A DNA stretch of 64,000 bases, taken from contig JAQFWX010000002.1 in assembly GCA_027605045.1 (NCBI GenBank), positions 1,922,001 through 1,986,000 of the forward strand, written 5' to 3'. The notes beneath the pieces were generated by a model. The model saw only the letters and a list, made by a program, of their open reading frames with translations. It was not told where the DNA came from and did not search any database. Source of the DNA: Phallus indusiatus. Taxonomy: Eukaryota > Basidiomycota > Agaricomycetes > Phallales > Phallaceae. How positions within the stretch are numbered: position 1 is the stretch's first letter; each line of letters opens with the position of its first letter. A program made the translations under genes and the position numbers. Below are positions 44,792-55,036 of this stretch, one piece after another.

Positions 44792-47700
44792 GTGCCCTCA
44801 CTGCCAACGTCAAATAGATTCGATGTATTGTACATAGAAGACAAGTGCAATGAAATTTCTGATTCGAATTCTATTGACTCTGATGCATCCATTCCTTTCT
44901 CGAACCCTCCGATCCCTGGTCCTCGTCGCCTTTCGATTGGAAGACGCAAGCGAATTCCACACGAATACCGTCTCAATGCCACTGCCGGCACTCAGAAGCT
45001 CGAGATCGATGTAGAACTTCAGAGCACCGATACGGGCGATCTCATTCACTCGAAGGCGATGCTCGACACTGGTGCTAGTGGGATGTTCCTCGATCAGGAC
45101 TTTGTCGAGAAGAATCGGCTCCCGAAGATTCGATTACCGAAACCGATTCCCGTTTTCAATGTTGATGGTACTCCCAATCAGGCGGGAAATATTATGCATG
45201 TAGTGGACCTGGTGATGCGATATCAAACCCATTCCAAACGTGTCATGTTTGCCGTCACCACCCTCGGCAAATATCCAGTGTTGCTGGGACTACCCTGGTT
45301 CAAGGCTCACAACCCGGTAATCGACTACTCGACTGGAGAGGTCGAGTTGACCCGGTGTAATCCTGAATGTCGATCTTGTAGACCGCCTTCTACTGAAAAG
45401 AAAGGCCCGAAACGTTTCCTGCGTTCAGTTCGAGCGATCCCTCCCGTCACCCTGGACGAAACCGAATCCACTGATCCAGATATGCCCGATCTCGTGAATG
45501 TGGAAGACGAGTTTCACCCAGAAGAAGGTGATCAATTATTCGCGGTTTCCCTTAATTCAGAACCCCTGGATGAATGCCGTATCAGAGCAACCGAAACCAT
45601 CTCACAGCGGTTGGCTCAAGCGCATGCGAACAATATGAGGGATGCACCGAAATCTGGATTTCGAGAGATCGTTCCCGAAACATTCCACGATTTCGAAGAC
45701 GTCTTCGCAAAAGAATCTTTCGATTCCCTGCCCCCTCCAAAGAAATGGGATCATGCAATAGAGCTCTTACCCGATTCAGATCCCAAGTTTTGCAAGGTGT
45801 ACCCTCTGTCGCCTAACGAACAGAAAGAACTCGATGCGTTTTTGGAAGAGAATCTTCGTTCGGGTCGAATCCGTCCTTCGAAATCACCCATGGCTTCCCC
45901 GGTCTTCTTTATCAAGAAGAAGGATGGCTCCCTACGACTTATTCAGGACTATCGGGCTCTCAACGCGATGACCATCAAAAATCGATACCCATTACCTTTA
46001 ATCCCCGAACTCGTGAACAAATTAAGGGGCGCGAAGTACTTCACGAAACTCGATGTTAGATGGGGATACAACAACGTTCGCATTAAAGAAGGCGATGAGT
46101 GGAAAGCGGCGTTTCGCACAAATCGAGGATTGTTCGAGCCCTTGGTCATGTTCTTTGGCTTAACTAATAGTCCGGCGACCTTCCAGACGATGATGAACGA
46201 GATCTTCGAGGACATGATCACGGAAGGGGTCGTGGCTGTCTATATCGACGATATCCTGATCTATACGAGAACGAAAGAAGAACACGATCGCATCACACGC
46301 CGTGTCTTGGAACGACTAAGGGAGCATAAACTCTATCTCAAGGCCGAGAAATGCGAATTCTGCCGTACTAAGATCGAGTATTTAGGTCTGGTCATTTCCG
46401 AGAACACTGTTGAAATGGATCCCGCGAAAGTGTCGGGTGTTAGAGATTGGCCAATCCCAAAGAACGTTACTGAAGTTCAGTCGTTCTTAGGTTTCGCGAA
46501 CTTCTATCATCGATTTATCAAAGATTTCTCGCTGGTCGCCGTCCCCTTGTTTGGTCTCACCAAGAAAGAAGTTCCGTTTATCTGGTCCGACACCTGTCAA
46601 TGAGCTTTCGATTCTCTGAAATCGGCAATGACCTCTGCACCGGTTCTTGCGATTCCCGATCCATCGAAACCTTACCGAGTGGAAGCTGACAGCTCTGACT
46701 TTGCAACAGGTGCCGTTTTGTCTCAGCCTTCTCCCGAGGACAACAAATGGCACCCAGTAGCCTTCTTTTCGAAGGCTCTGAGCCCAGTGGAGCGAAATTA
46801 CGAAATCCACGACAAAGAGATGCTGGCCATCATTCGAGCATTGGAGGAATGGCGACATTTTTTGGAAGGTGCGACCCATCCGATTGACATTCGCACGGAT
46901 CACAAAAACCTGGAGTATTTTATGACGGCTCGTAATCTAAATCGTAGACAAGCTCGTTGGTCAGTTTATCTCGCTCGTTTCGATTTCACCTTGCAGCATA
47001 TACCTGGCAAATCAATGGGTAAGCCTGACGGTCTGTCGCGTCGTGCTAATCATGGTTCGGGAAAGTTCGACAATCAAGGTATCACCCTAATCCGACCCGA
47101 AATGTTTGCGATCAACGCCATGCAAACATTCCGCCTTAGAGGGGAGGAGGACGAGTTCTTAGGCCAGATACGGAAAGCGAACAGAGAAGGCAAACGAGAA
47201 GATAGCGTCTCGAAAGCGATCGAATCCCTCAAGGCAATAGGCGGGAGATCGGTTCACACCAGTGAATGGGCTGAAGATCAAGACGTCATTTACTACCGAG
47301 GGAAGATTTATGTTCCCGAAGTGGACGATCTGCGTCGAGAAATCCTCCAACGACACCACGACACCAAACTCGCGGGTCACCCAGGTCGATTTAAAACGTT
47401 AGAACTGGTATCGCGAACCTTTTGGTGGCCTGGGATCTCTAGATATGTACAGCGGTATGTAGAGGCTTGTGATGCTTGTATGCGTACGAAACCTTCTCGA
47501 CATGCTCCGTATGGTGAATTGCAACCTACTGAAACTCCAAATCGACCTTGGCAATTCATATCGGTCGATTTCGTCGTCGAACTCCTGGAATCGAATGGTT
47601 ATGATGCAATTCTTTCGGTAGTAGATTCGCTGACAAAACGGGTTCACTTCGTCCCGACGTTTACTACCGTTGACGCTTCTGGCCTTGCGTCTCTGTATCT

Positions 47701-49337
47701 CCAACACGTCTGGAAATTGCACGGACTACCTGAGAAGATCATATCGGATCGCGGACCTCAGTTCTCGTCTCGTTTTACCCAAGAACTCTCTCGACTACTT
47801 GGTATTCGGCTCGCACGCTCCACTGCATACCACCCCCAAACTGATGGTCAGACAGAGCGAGCTAATGCTGAAGTAGAGCAGTATCTCCGTATCTTTACCT
47901 CCGAACGCCAAGACGATTGGGATCGACTGCTACCCATGGCCGAATTCGCATATAACAATCATTGTTAGGGCGACTCAGGGCACACACCTAGAGGAGGGAA
48001 AACCTAAGATCTATTGGGGGACAACGACTAACTACTCACCTAGAGGAGGGAAAACCTAAGAGAACAAGCTTAGGTATCCCCCTCTAGGGAAATCGCATAT
48101 AAGTACAGGATATGAGGCGCCCGACTGATCCCCATGGGATCCGAGGAGATACAGGCAGAACTCGAAATAAATCGAAAAGATCGAGAAATCGAGAAAACGA
48201 TGAAAATAGTGGAAACGACAAAATACGGGAAATGATGGAAATCGAAGCGTGAAATGAAATCGAAAGAAATCGAAGAAATCGAATAATAGGGCGAGGCGCT
48301 AGCGTACCGTAACAATCATGTTCATTCGGCCACTCAAGCTACGCCTTTCGAGCTCGACACTGGTCGCCATCCTCGAATGGGCTTCGAACCGCGTTCGACC
48401 GAATCGAAGATCAAATCGGTTAATGATTTCAAAGATAGGATGTCTCGTTCTTGGGAGGAAGCTCACGCTGCGATTCTTAAGGCTAAGGACGACATGGCTA
48501 AGTACTATGATCGTAAACATTTGCCGGCACCTGACTACAAATCTGGAGACAAGGTTTATCTAGATGCTAGCGACATCAAGACCACTCGTCCATCGGCCAA
48601 GTTATCGCATCGTTTTCTGGGCCCCTTTCCCATTGCAGCTAAAATCGGAACTCGCGCATATCGACTCGTTCTACCGAAATCGATGTCTCGAATTCACCCT
48701 GTATTCCACATCAGTAAGTTGAAACCAATGGTGCCAGACAGCATACCGGGTCGTCGTTCTAAGCCTCCTCCACCCCCAGAGATTCGCGACGATGGTGAGC
48801 ACTACGTGGTTGAAGAAATACTGGATAGTTGTGTAACGTTTCGTTACTTTTTATAGTGTACTGCGTACGGTACACAAGTTTTATCACGCTGTAGTCCTCA
48901 CACCAATATAACAGACCAAGGGTGCTGTATTATTATGGTGTAAAAACAAAATGCGCGTGCTGAATCAGCACGCGCGTAACTACTACTAATGTACAGTTAT
49001 TACATAATGGCTCGCCGCGTCACGGCGAGCCAGAGGCGTTAAGCGCCTCTATTATTAGAAGTAATAATGGTAATTACTGCAGAGGGCGAAGCCCTCTGCA
49101 TATGCCTAAGTGGCATATACTCAATCCACCGCATGCGGTGGATCCATTACAAGTCGTGTTTTCCGTCGACGTCTGGAGTTCAAGGTTAGATGGGAGGGCT
49201 ATGGTCCAGAGCATGACCAATGGGTCCCGGAGAAAGATGTTGCGGCACACGATCTCATACAAGATTTCTACCGATCTCATCCGAACGCACCTCGAACAAT
49301 TGGCGGTCTTATTTTCCTTCCGCGTCCTATTAGTTAA
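44792..49337 (+). CDS. Pol polyprotein of the chromovirus (interrupted)
   Basis: Protease active site AMLDTGASGMF (about 45058). Reverse transcriptase runs from KWDHAIELLPD through FFIKKKDGSLRLIQDYRALN, KLDVRWGYNNV and YIDDILIY (about 46240). RNase H starts YRVEADSSDFATGAVLSQ. Integrase has its HHCC region (HHDTKLAGHPGRF...CDACMRTKPSRH), ISVDFVVEL, SDRGPQFSSRF and HPQTDGQTERAN. The C-terminal chromodomain is RVFRRRLEFKVRWEGYGPEHDQW. Lesions: in-frame TGA at 46601-46603 between reverse transcriptase and RNase H (a CGA-type position), a solo LTR at 47963-48314 and a hairpin element at 48832-49151. Frames on both sides of each insertion agree after excision. Not functional as it stands. Confidence 0.9.
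47963..48314 (-). mobile_element. Solo LTR, family II copy
   Basis: TGTTAGGGCGACTCAGGGC...GTACCGTAACA, 352 bp, TSD ATCAT, inserted in the integrase region. Same family as the LTRs of its host element but in the opposite orientation. Confidence 0.93.
48832..49151. mobile_element. Hairpin-rich LTR-like element, family a copy 1
   Basis: 320 bp, TGTAACGTTTCG...GGATCCATTACA; flanks AGTTG/AGTCG are a 5-bp TSD with one C-to-T change. Hairpins: 48856-48875; 48953-48975 (11-bp stem); 49009-49031 (9-bp stem GGCTCGCCG); 49032-49050; 49079-49099 (GCAGAGGGC-GAA-GCCCTCTGC); 49100-49118 (ATATGCC/GGCATAT); 49124-49143 (ATCCACCGCATGCGGTGGAT, perfect palindrome). No ORF. It splits the chromodomain of the host pol gene. 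Confidence 0.85.
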
Positions 49338-49374
49338 GTGTCAGGCGTCGGGTCGCCGCCTTGTTGAAGGGGGG

Positions 49375-49769
49375 TGTTAGGGCTACTCAGCTCAGACTAG
49401 AGGGAGGGGATCCTAAGTAATATATTGGAAGATAACTATACTACTCACCTAGAGGGAGGGGATCCTAAGAGAACAAGCTTAGGGACCCTCACTCTAGGCA
49501 CAGCTACTATATACATAAAACGATGACGCGGCGTACGGCCCTGACACAGCTAAGTGCCAGGCGCCCAAGCCGAACCTAAGCGACGTGATGTCACGGGCAT
49601 CACGCCGGGTACGAGCGCGCGACGCGCGCGAGTAGAGAAAGTGAAATAGGGACAGAACAAAGAAACGGAAAGTAAAGATAAAATGCGGAAATGACAAATG
49701 GAGTAGGAATGAAACGATGCCGATGATAATAAATAGAAAAATGAGAGACAGCGGTAGCGTACCCTGACA
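49375..49769 (-). mobile_element. Solo LTR, family I copy 8
   Basis: TGTTAGGGCTACTCAGCTC...GTACCCTGACA, 395 bp, TSD GGGGG. Inserted into the polypurine tract (GAAGGGGGGTGG) that precedes the 3' LTR of the chromovirus. Confidence 0.9.
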
Positions 49770-49779
49770 GGGGGGGTGG

Positions 49780-50130
49780 TGTTACGGTACGCTAGCGCCT
49801 CGCCCTATTATTCGATTTCTTCGATTTCTTTCGATTTCATCTCGCACTTTGATTTCCTTCATTTCCCGTATTTGTCGTTTCCACTATTTTTGCCGTTTTC
49901 TCGATTTCTCGATTTCTTCGATTTCTTTCGATTTCTGTGTGTATCTCCTTGGATCCCATGGGGATCAGTCGGGCGTCTCATATCCTGTACTTATATGCGT
50001 TTTCCCTAGAGAGGGATACCTAAGCTTGTTCTCTTAGGTTTTCCCTCCTCTAGGTGAGTAGTTAGTCGCTGCCCCCCAATAGATCTTAGGTTTTCCCTCC
50101 TCTAGGTGTGTGCCCTGAGTCGCCCTAACA
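49780..50130 (+). repeat. Family II LTR, 3' LTR of the chromovirus
   Basis: TGTTACGGTACGCTAGCGCC...GAGTCGCCCTAACA, 351 bp, collinear with the 5' LTR at 42655-43006. Confidence 0.85.
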
Positions 50131-50162
50131 GCTATACCTTGAACCAGAGCAAATACATTACA
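50131..50162 (+). mobile_element. Terminal scrap of LTR family C
   Basis: CTATACCTTGAACCAGAGC and the end AAATACATTACA are identical to the last bases of the LTR at 55987-56617. Its TTACA supplies the stop codon of the adjoining minus-strand gag-protease frame. Confidence 0.75.
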
Positions 50163-52740
50163 GAAGCTTAGAGAAATTGGAGACATATAGTCTAGGATTG
50201 TTTTTCAAAACTAGTGAGTCAGGTGCCGCATAAAAGTCCTCATCCCCTCTGTTTGAGACGAATAATTTTTCAACATAGGCTTCGTCCCGTCCCTCAGGAA
50301 AATTCAACGTAACAGGAACTGCCTTGCATGTTTGAGGTCCAATAACAATTTCTTCCCTCACACGAACGGATGAGTCGTTCCTTCTCAACTTCGTTTTTCT
50401 CTCTTTCAAGAGACCAGTCTTGGAGACGAAAGAGGCCTTGATCACATAAGCTTCGCCGACATTCGCATTATCTTCTTCAGCACTTAATGAACTAGAGACC
50501 TTGATAGTTCTTTCAGTGTTACCGAATTTAATGATGGTTCCATCCTCATTTCGGAAGATTGAGATGGTATATTGATCGGCGAAGTCGTTCCCTAGGATAA
50601 AAGGAGTTGACATCCCTTTGACAATGTAAGCTTCTACCACTATTTCTACAGGACCCAATTCTGTATCAAAGTAAACAGGAATTGTGATGTATCCTGAGAT
50701 TGTAGATGTCCCGGTTACTTGAACGAGTTTTACTCGATGTCCCTTTTTGATTTTAGGCGGACTGGTTAATTTCGACAAGAATGTCTGGGAAATTAAAGTT
50801 ATATCTGCTCCTGAATCTACGATGACCTTGGCGCGGTTCAAGCCATAGCTTCCAAACCAAGCCTCGACAGTGCTAGCTCTTGAACCCATAAAAGAAGCTC
50901 CCGCTGGACACGACATGATCCTCGGAAGGGTCAAAATCTCCTTCGTGATGGATTTGCAAACATTTCCGATGAAATTCTTAGCCGTAAAGACTTTCTTCAG
51001 GAAGCTTCTTTTGTTCAATGAAGCCTCCTCGGGGCCTGATTTCAATTCGTCTTCTTCAGAATCCTTGCTTATAAGCATTGACGATGCAAGAACCAGAGAT
51101 GCGGTTGCGATGTGAGCTTTATTTGCTGTCCTAGTTTCTTCTGAATCTGAATCATCTTCCAAGTCTATTAAATCAGGAGGTTCATCTTCTTCAGCTGTAG
51201 TGTTCAGGTAAGCTTCCTCATATTCATTTGACGCTTGAATATCTTCTTCAGTCTGGGAAGCTAAATTTGCCCGAACTCTTTTAGCACCCTTCCTTGCGTG
51301 TTGACATTCATTATCCCAATGCTTGGGGCTTCCGCAGTGACGACAAGGCCGAGCACCCTTAGATTCAGGACTAGATCCTTTAGAGATGGTGGAATCATCT
51401 CTAGGGAACGGTGGCTTTCCAATAGAAGGACTTTGACCAATCAAATTCATCCTGGCCTTGAACCTGTTCGAAGCAAGTGGAGCCTTAGTTCCGGAGCCCT
51501 TCAAGGAAATTTCCAAGTTTCGTATTCTTCTTTCCAAATTCCCCTCCCTAGACGATACGAGTGAGGAGGTAAGTTCTTCTTCATGATATTTCACCATGTC
51601 CTCAAACTCGTCTAAATCCTTACAATCGTGTGGGTGCACGATGTAGGTCCAGAAGCGGGGCGCTCCCTCCATAATTTCCATTATCATTTCGGAATCGGTG
51701 AGATTGTAAACCAATTGTAACAATCCCTTCTTTCGGTTGATGTATTCGGTAGGGAGTTCATCCGAGTGACTTGTTTCCCGGTAACGAGCCTTATTGGCTC
51801 TTCCCTTCTGTTTGTCTAACCATGTCCTGTTCATGTAGTATGCACCAATTGCAGTTCGGAGCGTTCCCCAATTTTGCATAGCTTGTCCTTTTCGCATAGC
51901 TGACAAGTTCCAAAACCATTGGCTCGCTCCCTTTTCTAATCTGGTAGGAACAATCTCTCCTAATTGTTGGTACACCTTAGCGCTTCTGTTTGATAAGTGA
52001 TTCATCTTAATTATCCATAGAGCTAGGGTGTCAGGATCACCATCCCATTTTTCGACAATATCGGGCTTCAATTTTAACTCAAAATGGGATTCGGCAGGTG
52101 CAGGTGCAGGGCCAAAGTTCATAGGTCGCCTGCCGGAAAATCCTCCATTCCTTCCAGGGTCGCCACCGCCACCTCAATCACCATTTCCTCCGTTATTACC
52201 GTTATCCCCTCTGTCAGGACTACCAGTGCCTTGTGGCGAAGGAAAACTGGTTGGTGACCTTGGGGGAGGTCTGGGCGTAGGAGAATTATTATCGAAAGAG
52301 TCGTCTCCTCCTCCTGGTGCTCCTCCAGCTGCTCCTTGTCTCCTGGGAGGCGAACTCTGTGCGTCAAATCTTGATCCTTGGAACAGTTCGTTCAGCCAAC
52401 AAGAGTCAGACAAATGGGAAGGAACGTGACTGTATGGGGTGGAGGTTTGTCGAGGGCGAGATTCATACGCCTGTGATTGTAATCTCCTGGTTTGGGTAAG
52501 TCCCATTTCTTCAAACGCGGTCGGATTTTTGAGTAACTTAATGCGTCTTCCGATAGGTTCTTCGCTCTTAGGTCTGGGAGAGAGGGGTTCTTGATCTCCT
52601 CTTTGAATCAACTTCGGTGTAATCCCCTCAGTCTTGACAGATATCTCCCTTTCCTTGCCCTTGGCGTCGCGTTTTGGTGGGAACAGGACCTTGTTGTGAT
52701 GAAGAAACGCTAAGAAAGTCTCAATTTCGTCTCTGTACAA
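50158..52740 (-). pseudogene. Gag-protease of an F-type LTR retrotransposon, truncated before reverse transcriptase
   Basis: The frame opens next to LTR F (52770) with YRDEIETFLAFLHHNK. It runs through a Pro/Gly-rich region to an in-frame TGA at 52176-52174, then continues in the same register: ELKLKPDIVEKWDGDPDTLALWIIKM (capsid), QWFWNLSAM, CCHC zinc knuckle CRHCGSPKHWDNEC, an acidic linker, and the retropepsin motif AKVIVDSGADITLIS...FILGNDFADQY. It ends KLL plus a stop contributed by the LTR C scrap. Reverse transcriptase and integrase are absent. Dead copy: one nonsense codon and 3' truncation. Confidence 0.8.
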
Positions 52741-52769
52741 GACCGCAAGAACTTCGAAATCAATAGCGG

Positions 52770-53585
52770 TGTAAGGATCCGATGTGAATAGCTAAATGTG
52801 CCGGCTATAAATGATCGGACTACAATGAGATTTTTGTTTCGAGGTCGGTAAGTCTACCGTGGAGCGTGTCCTGGTGCTGAATTCAACGTGAGAGAGGGAG
52901 TGGGTGTGTGTGGGGAATGGAGGGGGATGTATGCGTCGATATCAAACCAACAAAAAACACCAACAACAACTGCAATGATAAAAGATCGTATGCAACTGTG
53001 CAAGTGAGAGGGTGAACAGAAAGTCGGCAATGAACTTGGAATGCGACTAAAGAGAGGACCTGCAATCAATGATGACTGAATTCCTGTGCGAGTTAGTGAA
53101 AGCGATAAACTGAAATAAAATCGCTAGTTTATACTCCGAGACCTCACTCAGAGTTAATCCAAAGATATAGATATGAGCGTAGAAATAGACTAGAGGCGAA
53201 ACTTGACTTGAGCTGAACTTGACTTAAACTGAACTTGACTGAGACTTAAACTGTGAGACAACTCGTCCGGTAGAATTGCTGCTGTTACAAGTATTTACAT
53301 GCAGTATATATACCTTTCAGAGTACATAGCATTAGTGAGACGATCACTCATCATTCACCGGGATAGCAAACAAAAAGAAACAAAAGAACAAAAGAAATAT
53401 GGCAGATAGGGGGAATCGCGAGAGAAAGATGGGAGATACAATTACAACAAAAAAAGAACAACATACATTGATAGGAGAAAATGATGAAAACTGAAACAAA
53501 GAACAAAAGAAAACAAGGAAGAGATCAAAATAGGAAAAACAAAACCGGCTGGAGACACAGCCCTGGCCTGACTCAACACCTGGCA
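52770..53585 (-). mobile_element. LTR family F, copy 2 (shared between two element units)
   Basis: On the minus strand TGCCAGGTGTTGAG...GGATCCTTACA, 816 bp. Preceded (minus strand) by the purine tract GAGGCAGCGTGGGAAG after ORF3, so it is placed as a 3' LTR. It is followed by gag-protease, so it is also placed as a 5' LTR. The promoter is a TATATACTGC-type box near 53305. Confidence 0.78.
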
Positions 53586-53635
53586 CTTCCCACGCTGCCT
53601 CTATCCTGTACCATACCTATACCATCTCATTCTTC

Positions 53636-54217
53636 TTACTGATCTGGCTCTGGCTGCTGAGATCGGCTTCTTCGTGGCAGTGGAAGAATGATGTGAGGGG
53701 TAGGTAGAGATGGTCGCCTCAGATCTTCGAATAGATCGCTTTCCACTTCTTGATATGAGGGAGGAGGGCGAGTAAGATCGTCTGAAAAGTCTGGGGGAGG
53801 TGGCATGACGGATAGGGGGGCATCGACAAATAGAAACTGTACGTATCCATAAAACCAATTGCGAAAAACTAATCTCCATATAAGTACTCCATCCCTTTGA
53901 GCTCTCAGGAACCCGACAAACTCATACGATTCGTGCATGACATTGATGTCCGTTCGTTCGTATAGAGTTAGTGCTCGTGGGTATTCTAGTTCTAAATCAT
54001 CGTAAGGAAGGGTTATTTCCAAAGATGGGGGAGGTGTAGCGGGGAGTACTGTATTAGCGTCGATATTGATTTCGGAGGTGAAGGTGTTGTAGACACGGAT
54101 TATGGTAAGGAAGTCAGGATTAGGGCCGGTTCTGAGAGAAGAACGGAACGTAAAGGGGAAAAATGGGAGTTGTAAATGGGGAACAGAATTTTGGGAGTTT
54201 TCGTTGTTGTACGACAT
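53636..54217 (-). CDS. Retroelement accessory ORF3, copy 2 (unrecognised, 193 aa)
   Basis: MSYNNENSQNSVPHLQLPFFPF...; conserved with 33006-33556 in LPYDDLELE, GVLIWRLVF and VQFLFVDAPLSV. A PPPSYQEVE motif (PPxY type) and a Pro/Arg-rich tail (LPLPRRSRSQQPEP) follow. No membrane helix or known fold is obvious. It lies just upstream of the polypurine tract and LTR F, the position of env-like or accessory genes in some Ty3 elements. Intact frame. Function unknown. Confidence 0.6.
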   Translation of the reverse strand: MSYNNENSQNSVPHLQLPFFPFTFRSSLRTGPNPDFLTIIRVYNTFTSEINIDANTVLPATPPPSLEITLPYDDLELEYPRALTLYERTDINVMHESYEFVGFLRAQRDGVLIWRLVFRNWFYGYVQFLFVDAPLSVMPPPPDFSDDLTRPPPSYQEVESDLFEDLRRPSLPTPHIILPLPRRSRSQQPEPDQ

Positions 54218-54324
54218 AGTGAGATAACAAGACGAAAGAAGCGCTAAGGGAACTGTTCAAGAAAGAAGAAGAAAAAAAATAAGTGGATCTGATTGTTTCT
54301 GCCTCGTACGCTATCTTTATTGTT

Positions 54325-54981
54325 CTAGGTTCGTCCAAAAATGTTAGAACAAACTCGTCGGATCTTTCGGAAGGATCGCTTGGTAGGGGAAGAGGAGCTG
54401 GGAGGGGAAGGGGATGATTGTATCGGAGAAATTTGAGGTGAAAGTGGAGAGAATCGTGATGGTGGGGTATCTTCTGGGATTAAATTCGCAGGTCTGTAAG
54501 GGCTGAGTTTTTGAGTATTCATGCCCTTCATGATTACCCATCGACTTGGCACATCCAGTACTAAAAACGTGAATTCAAATCCATCTTGAGTTGCTAACCA
54601 TATTCGATACGAGTCTCGTATAGCTGATTCTGGTGTCGAATACACATTAACAACTGTAAACCAGTCTAGTTTCTCCTCGATATAGACTTTCTCTCCGAAC
54701 ATGATCCCGGGGTGAACCAGATCTGAGCTTCTACACTGACGAATAATAAGAGGTGAAGGCTTCTTCGGCAAGTACGTTTCCGAGTCGATGTCGAGACTTG
54801 CATACTGGGAACTATAAGTATACAAAGTCGTATTGAGATCCAGATCGTATGTTCTGGGACTAGAAGGTGAAAAGCGAAATGGAGGTATAGAATCATTATC
54901 AGATGGGACTGGTGATCCAGTGGGGGAATTTGGGATTGGTAAAGATATTGATGAAGAGTAATGGAATGTGAACGTAGTCAT
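54325..54981 (-). CDS. Retroelement accessory ORF2, copy 2 (unrecognised, 218 aa)
   Basis: MTTFTFHYSSSISLPIPNSP; the conserved core includes SPRTYDLDLNTTLYTYSS, CRSSDLVHPG, FGEKVYIEEKLDWFTVVNVYSTPESAIRDSYRIWL and FLVLDVPSRWVI, matching copy 1 at 32219-32896. The C-terminus is Ser/Pro-rich, then basic (KRSFRKIRRVC). About 110 bp separate it from ORF3. Both copies keep an open frame, which suggests selection during element activity. No recognised domain. Confidence 0.6.
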   Translation of the reverse strand: MTTFTFHYSSSISLPIPNSPTGSPVPSDNDSIPPFRFSPSSPRTYDLDLNTTLYTYSSQYASLDIDSETYLPKKPSPLIIRQCRSSDLVHPGIMFGEKVYIEEKLDWFTVVNVYSTPESAIRDSYRIWLATQDGFEFTFLVLDVPSRWVIMKGMNTQKLSPYRPANLIPEDTPPSRFSPLSPQISPIQSSPSPPSSSSPTKRSFRKIRRVCSNIFGRT

Positions 54982-55036
54982 TTTATGTTTTGAATTTTTG
55001 AGGCGGTGATGTTGTCAATATGAGATTTCTGGATGA

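Larger units (their letters stand above)
42655..50130 (+). mobile_element. Full-length chromodomain Ty3/Gypsy (chromovirus) with family II LTRs, four later insertions
   Basis: 5' LTR 42655-43006, self-complementary primer site 43009-43019, gag, pol (protease, reverse transcriptase, RNase H, integrase, chromodomain), purine-rich tract just before 49780, and 3' LTR 49780-50130. Insertions inside: solo LTRs at 44026, 47963 and 49375, and a hairpin-rich element at 48832. Each of those coding interruptions closes in frame when removed with one TSD. The two LTRs differ at roughly a tenth of positions by eye, and the outer 5 bp (AACAT, GCTAT) do not match, so the element is old or recombined. It also has an in-frame TGA at 46601. 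Confidence 0.88.

Noticed and set aside
42650..50135. A 5-bp target duplication for the full-length chromovirus
   Set aside because: Flanks AACAT and GCTAT do not match, and the right side is directly joined to an LTR C scrap, so a clean insertion cannot be claimed.
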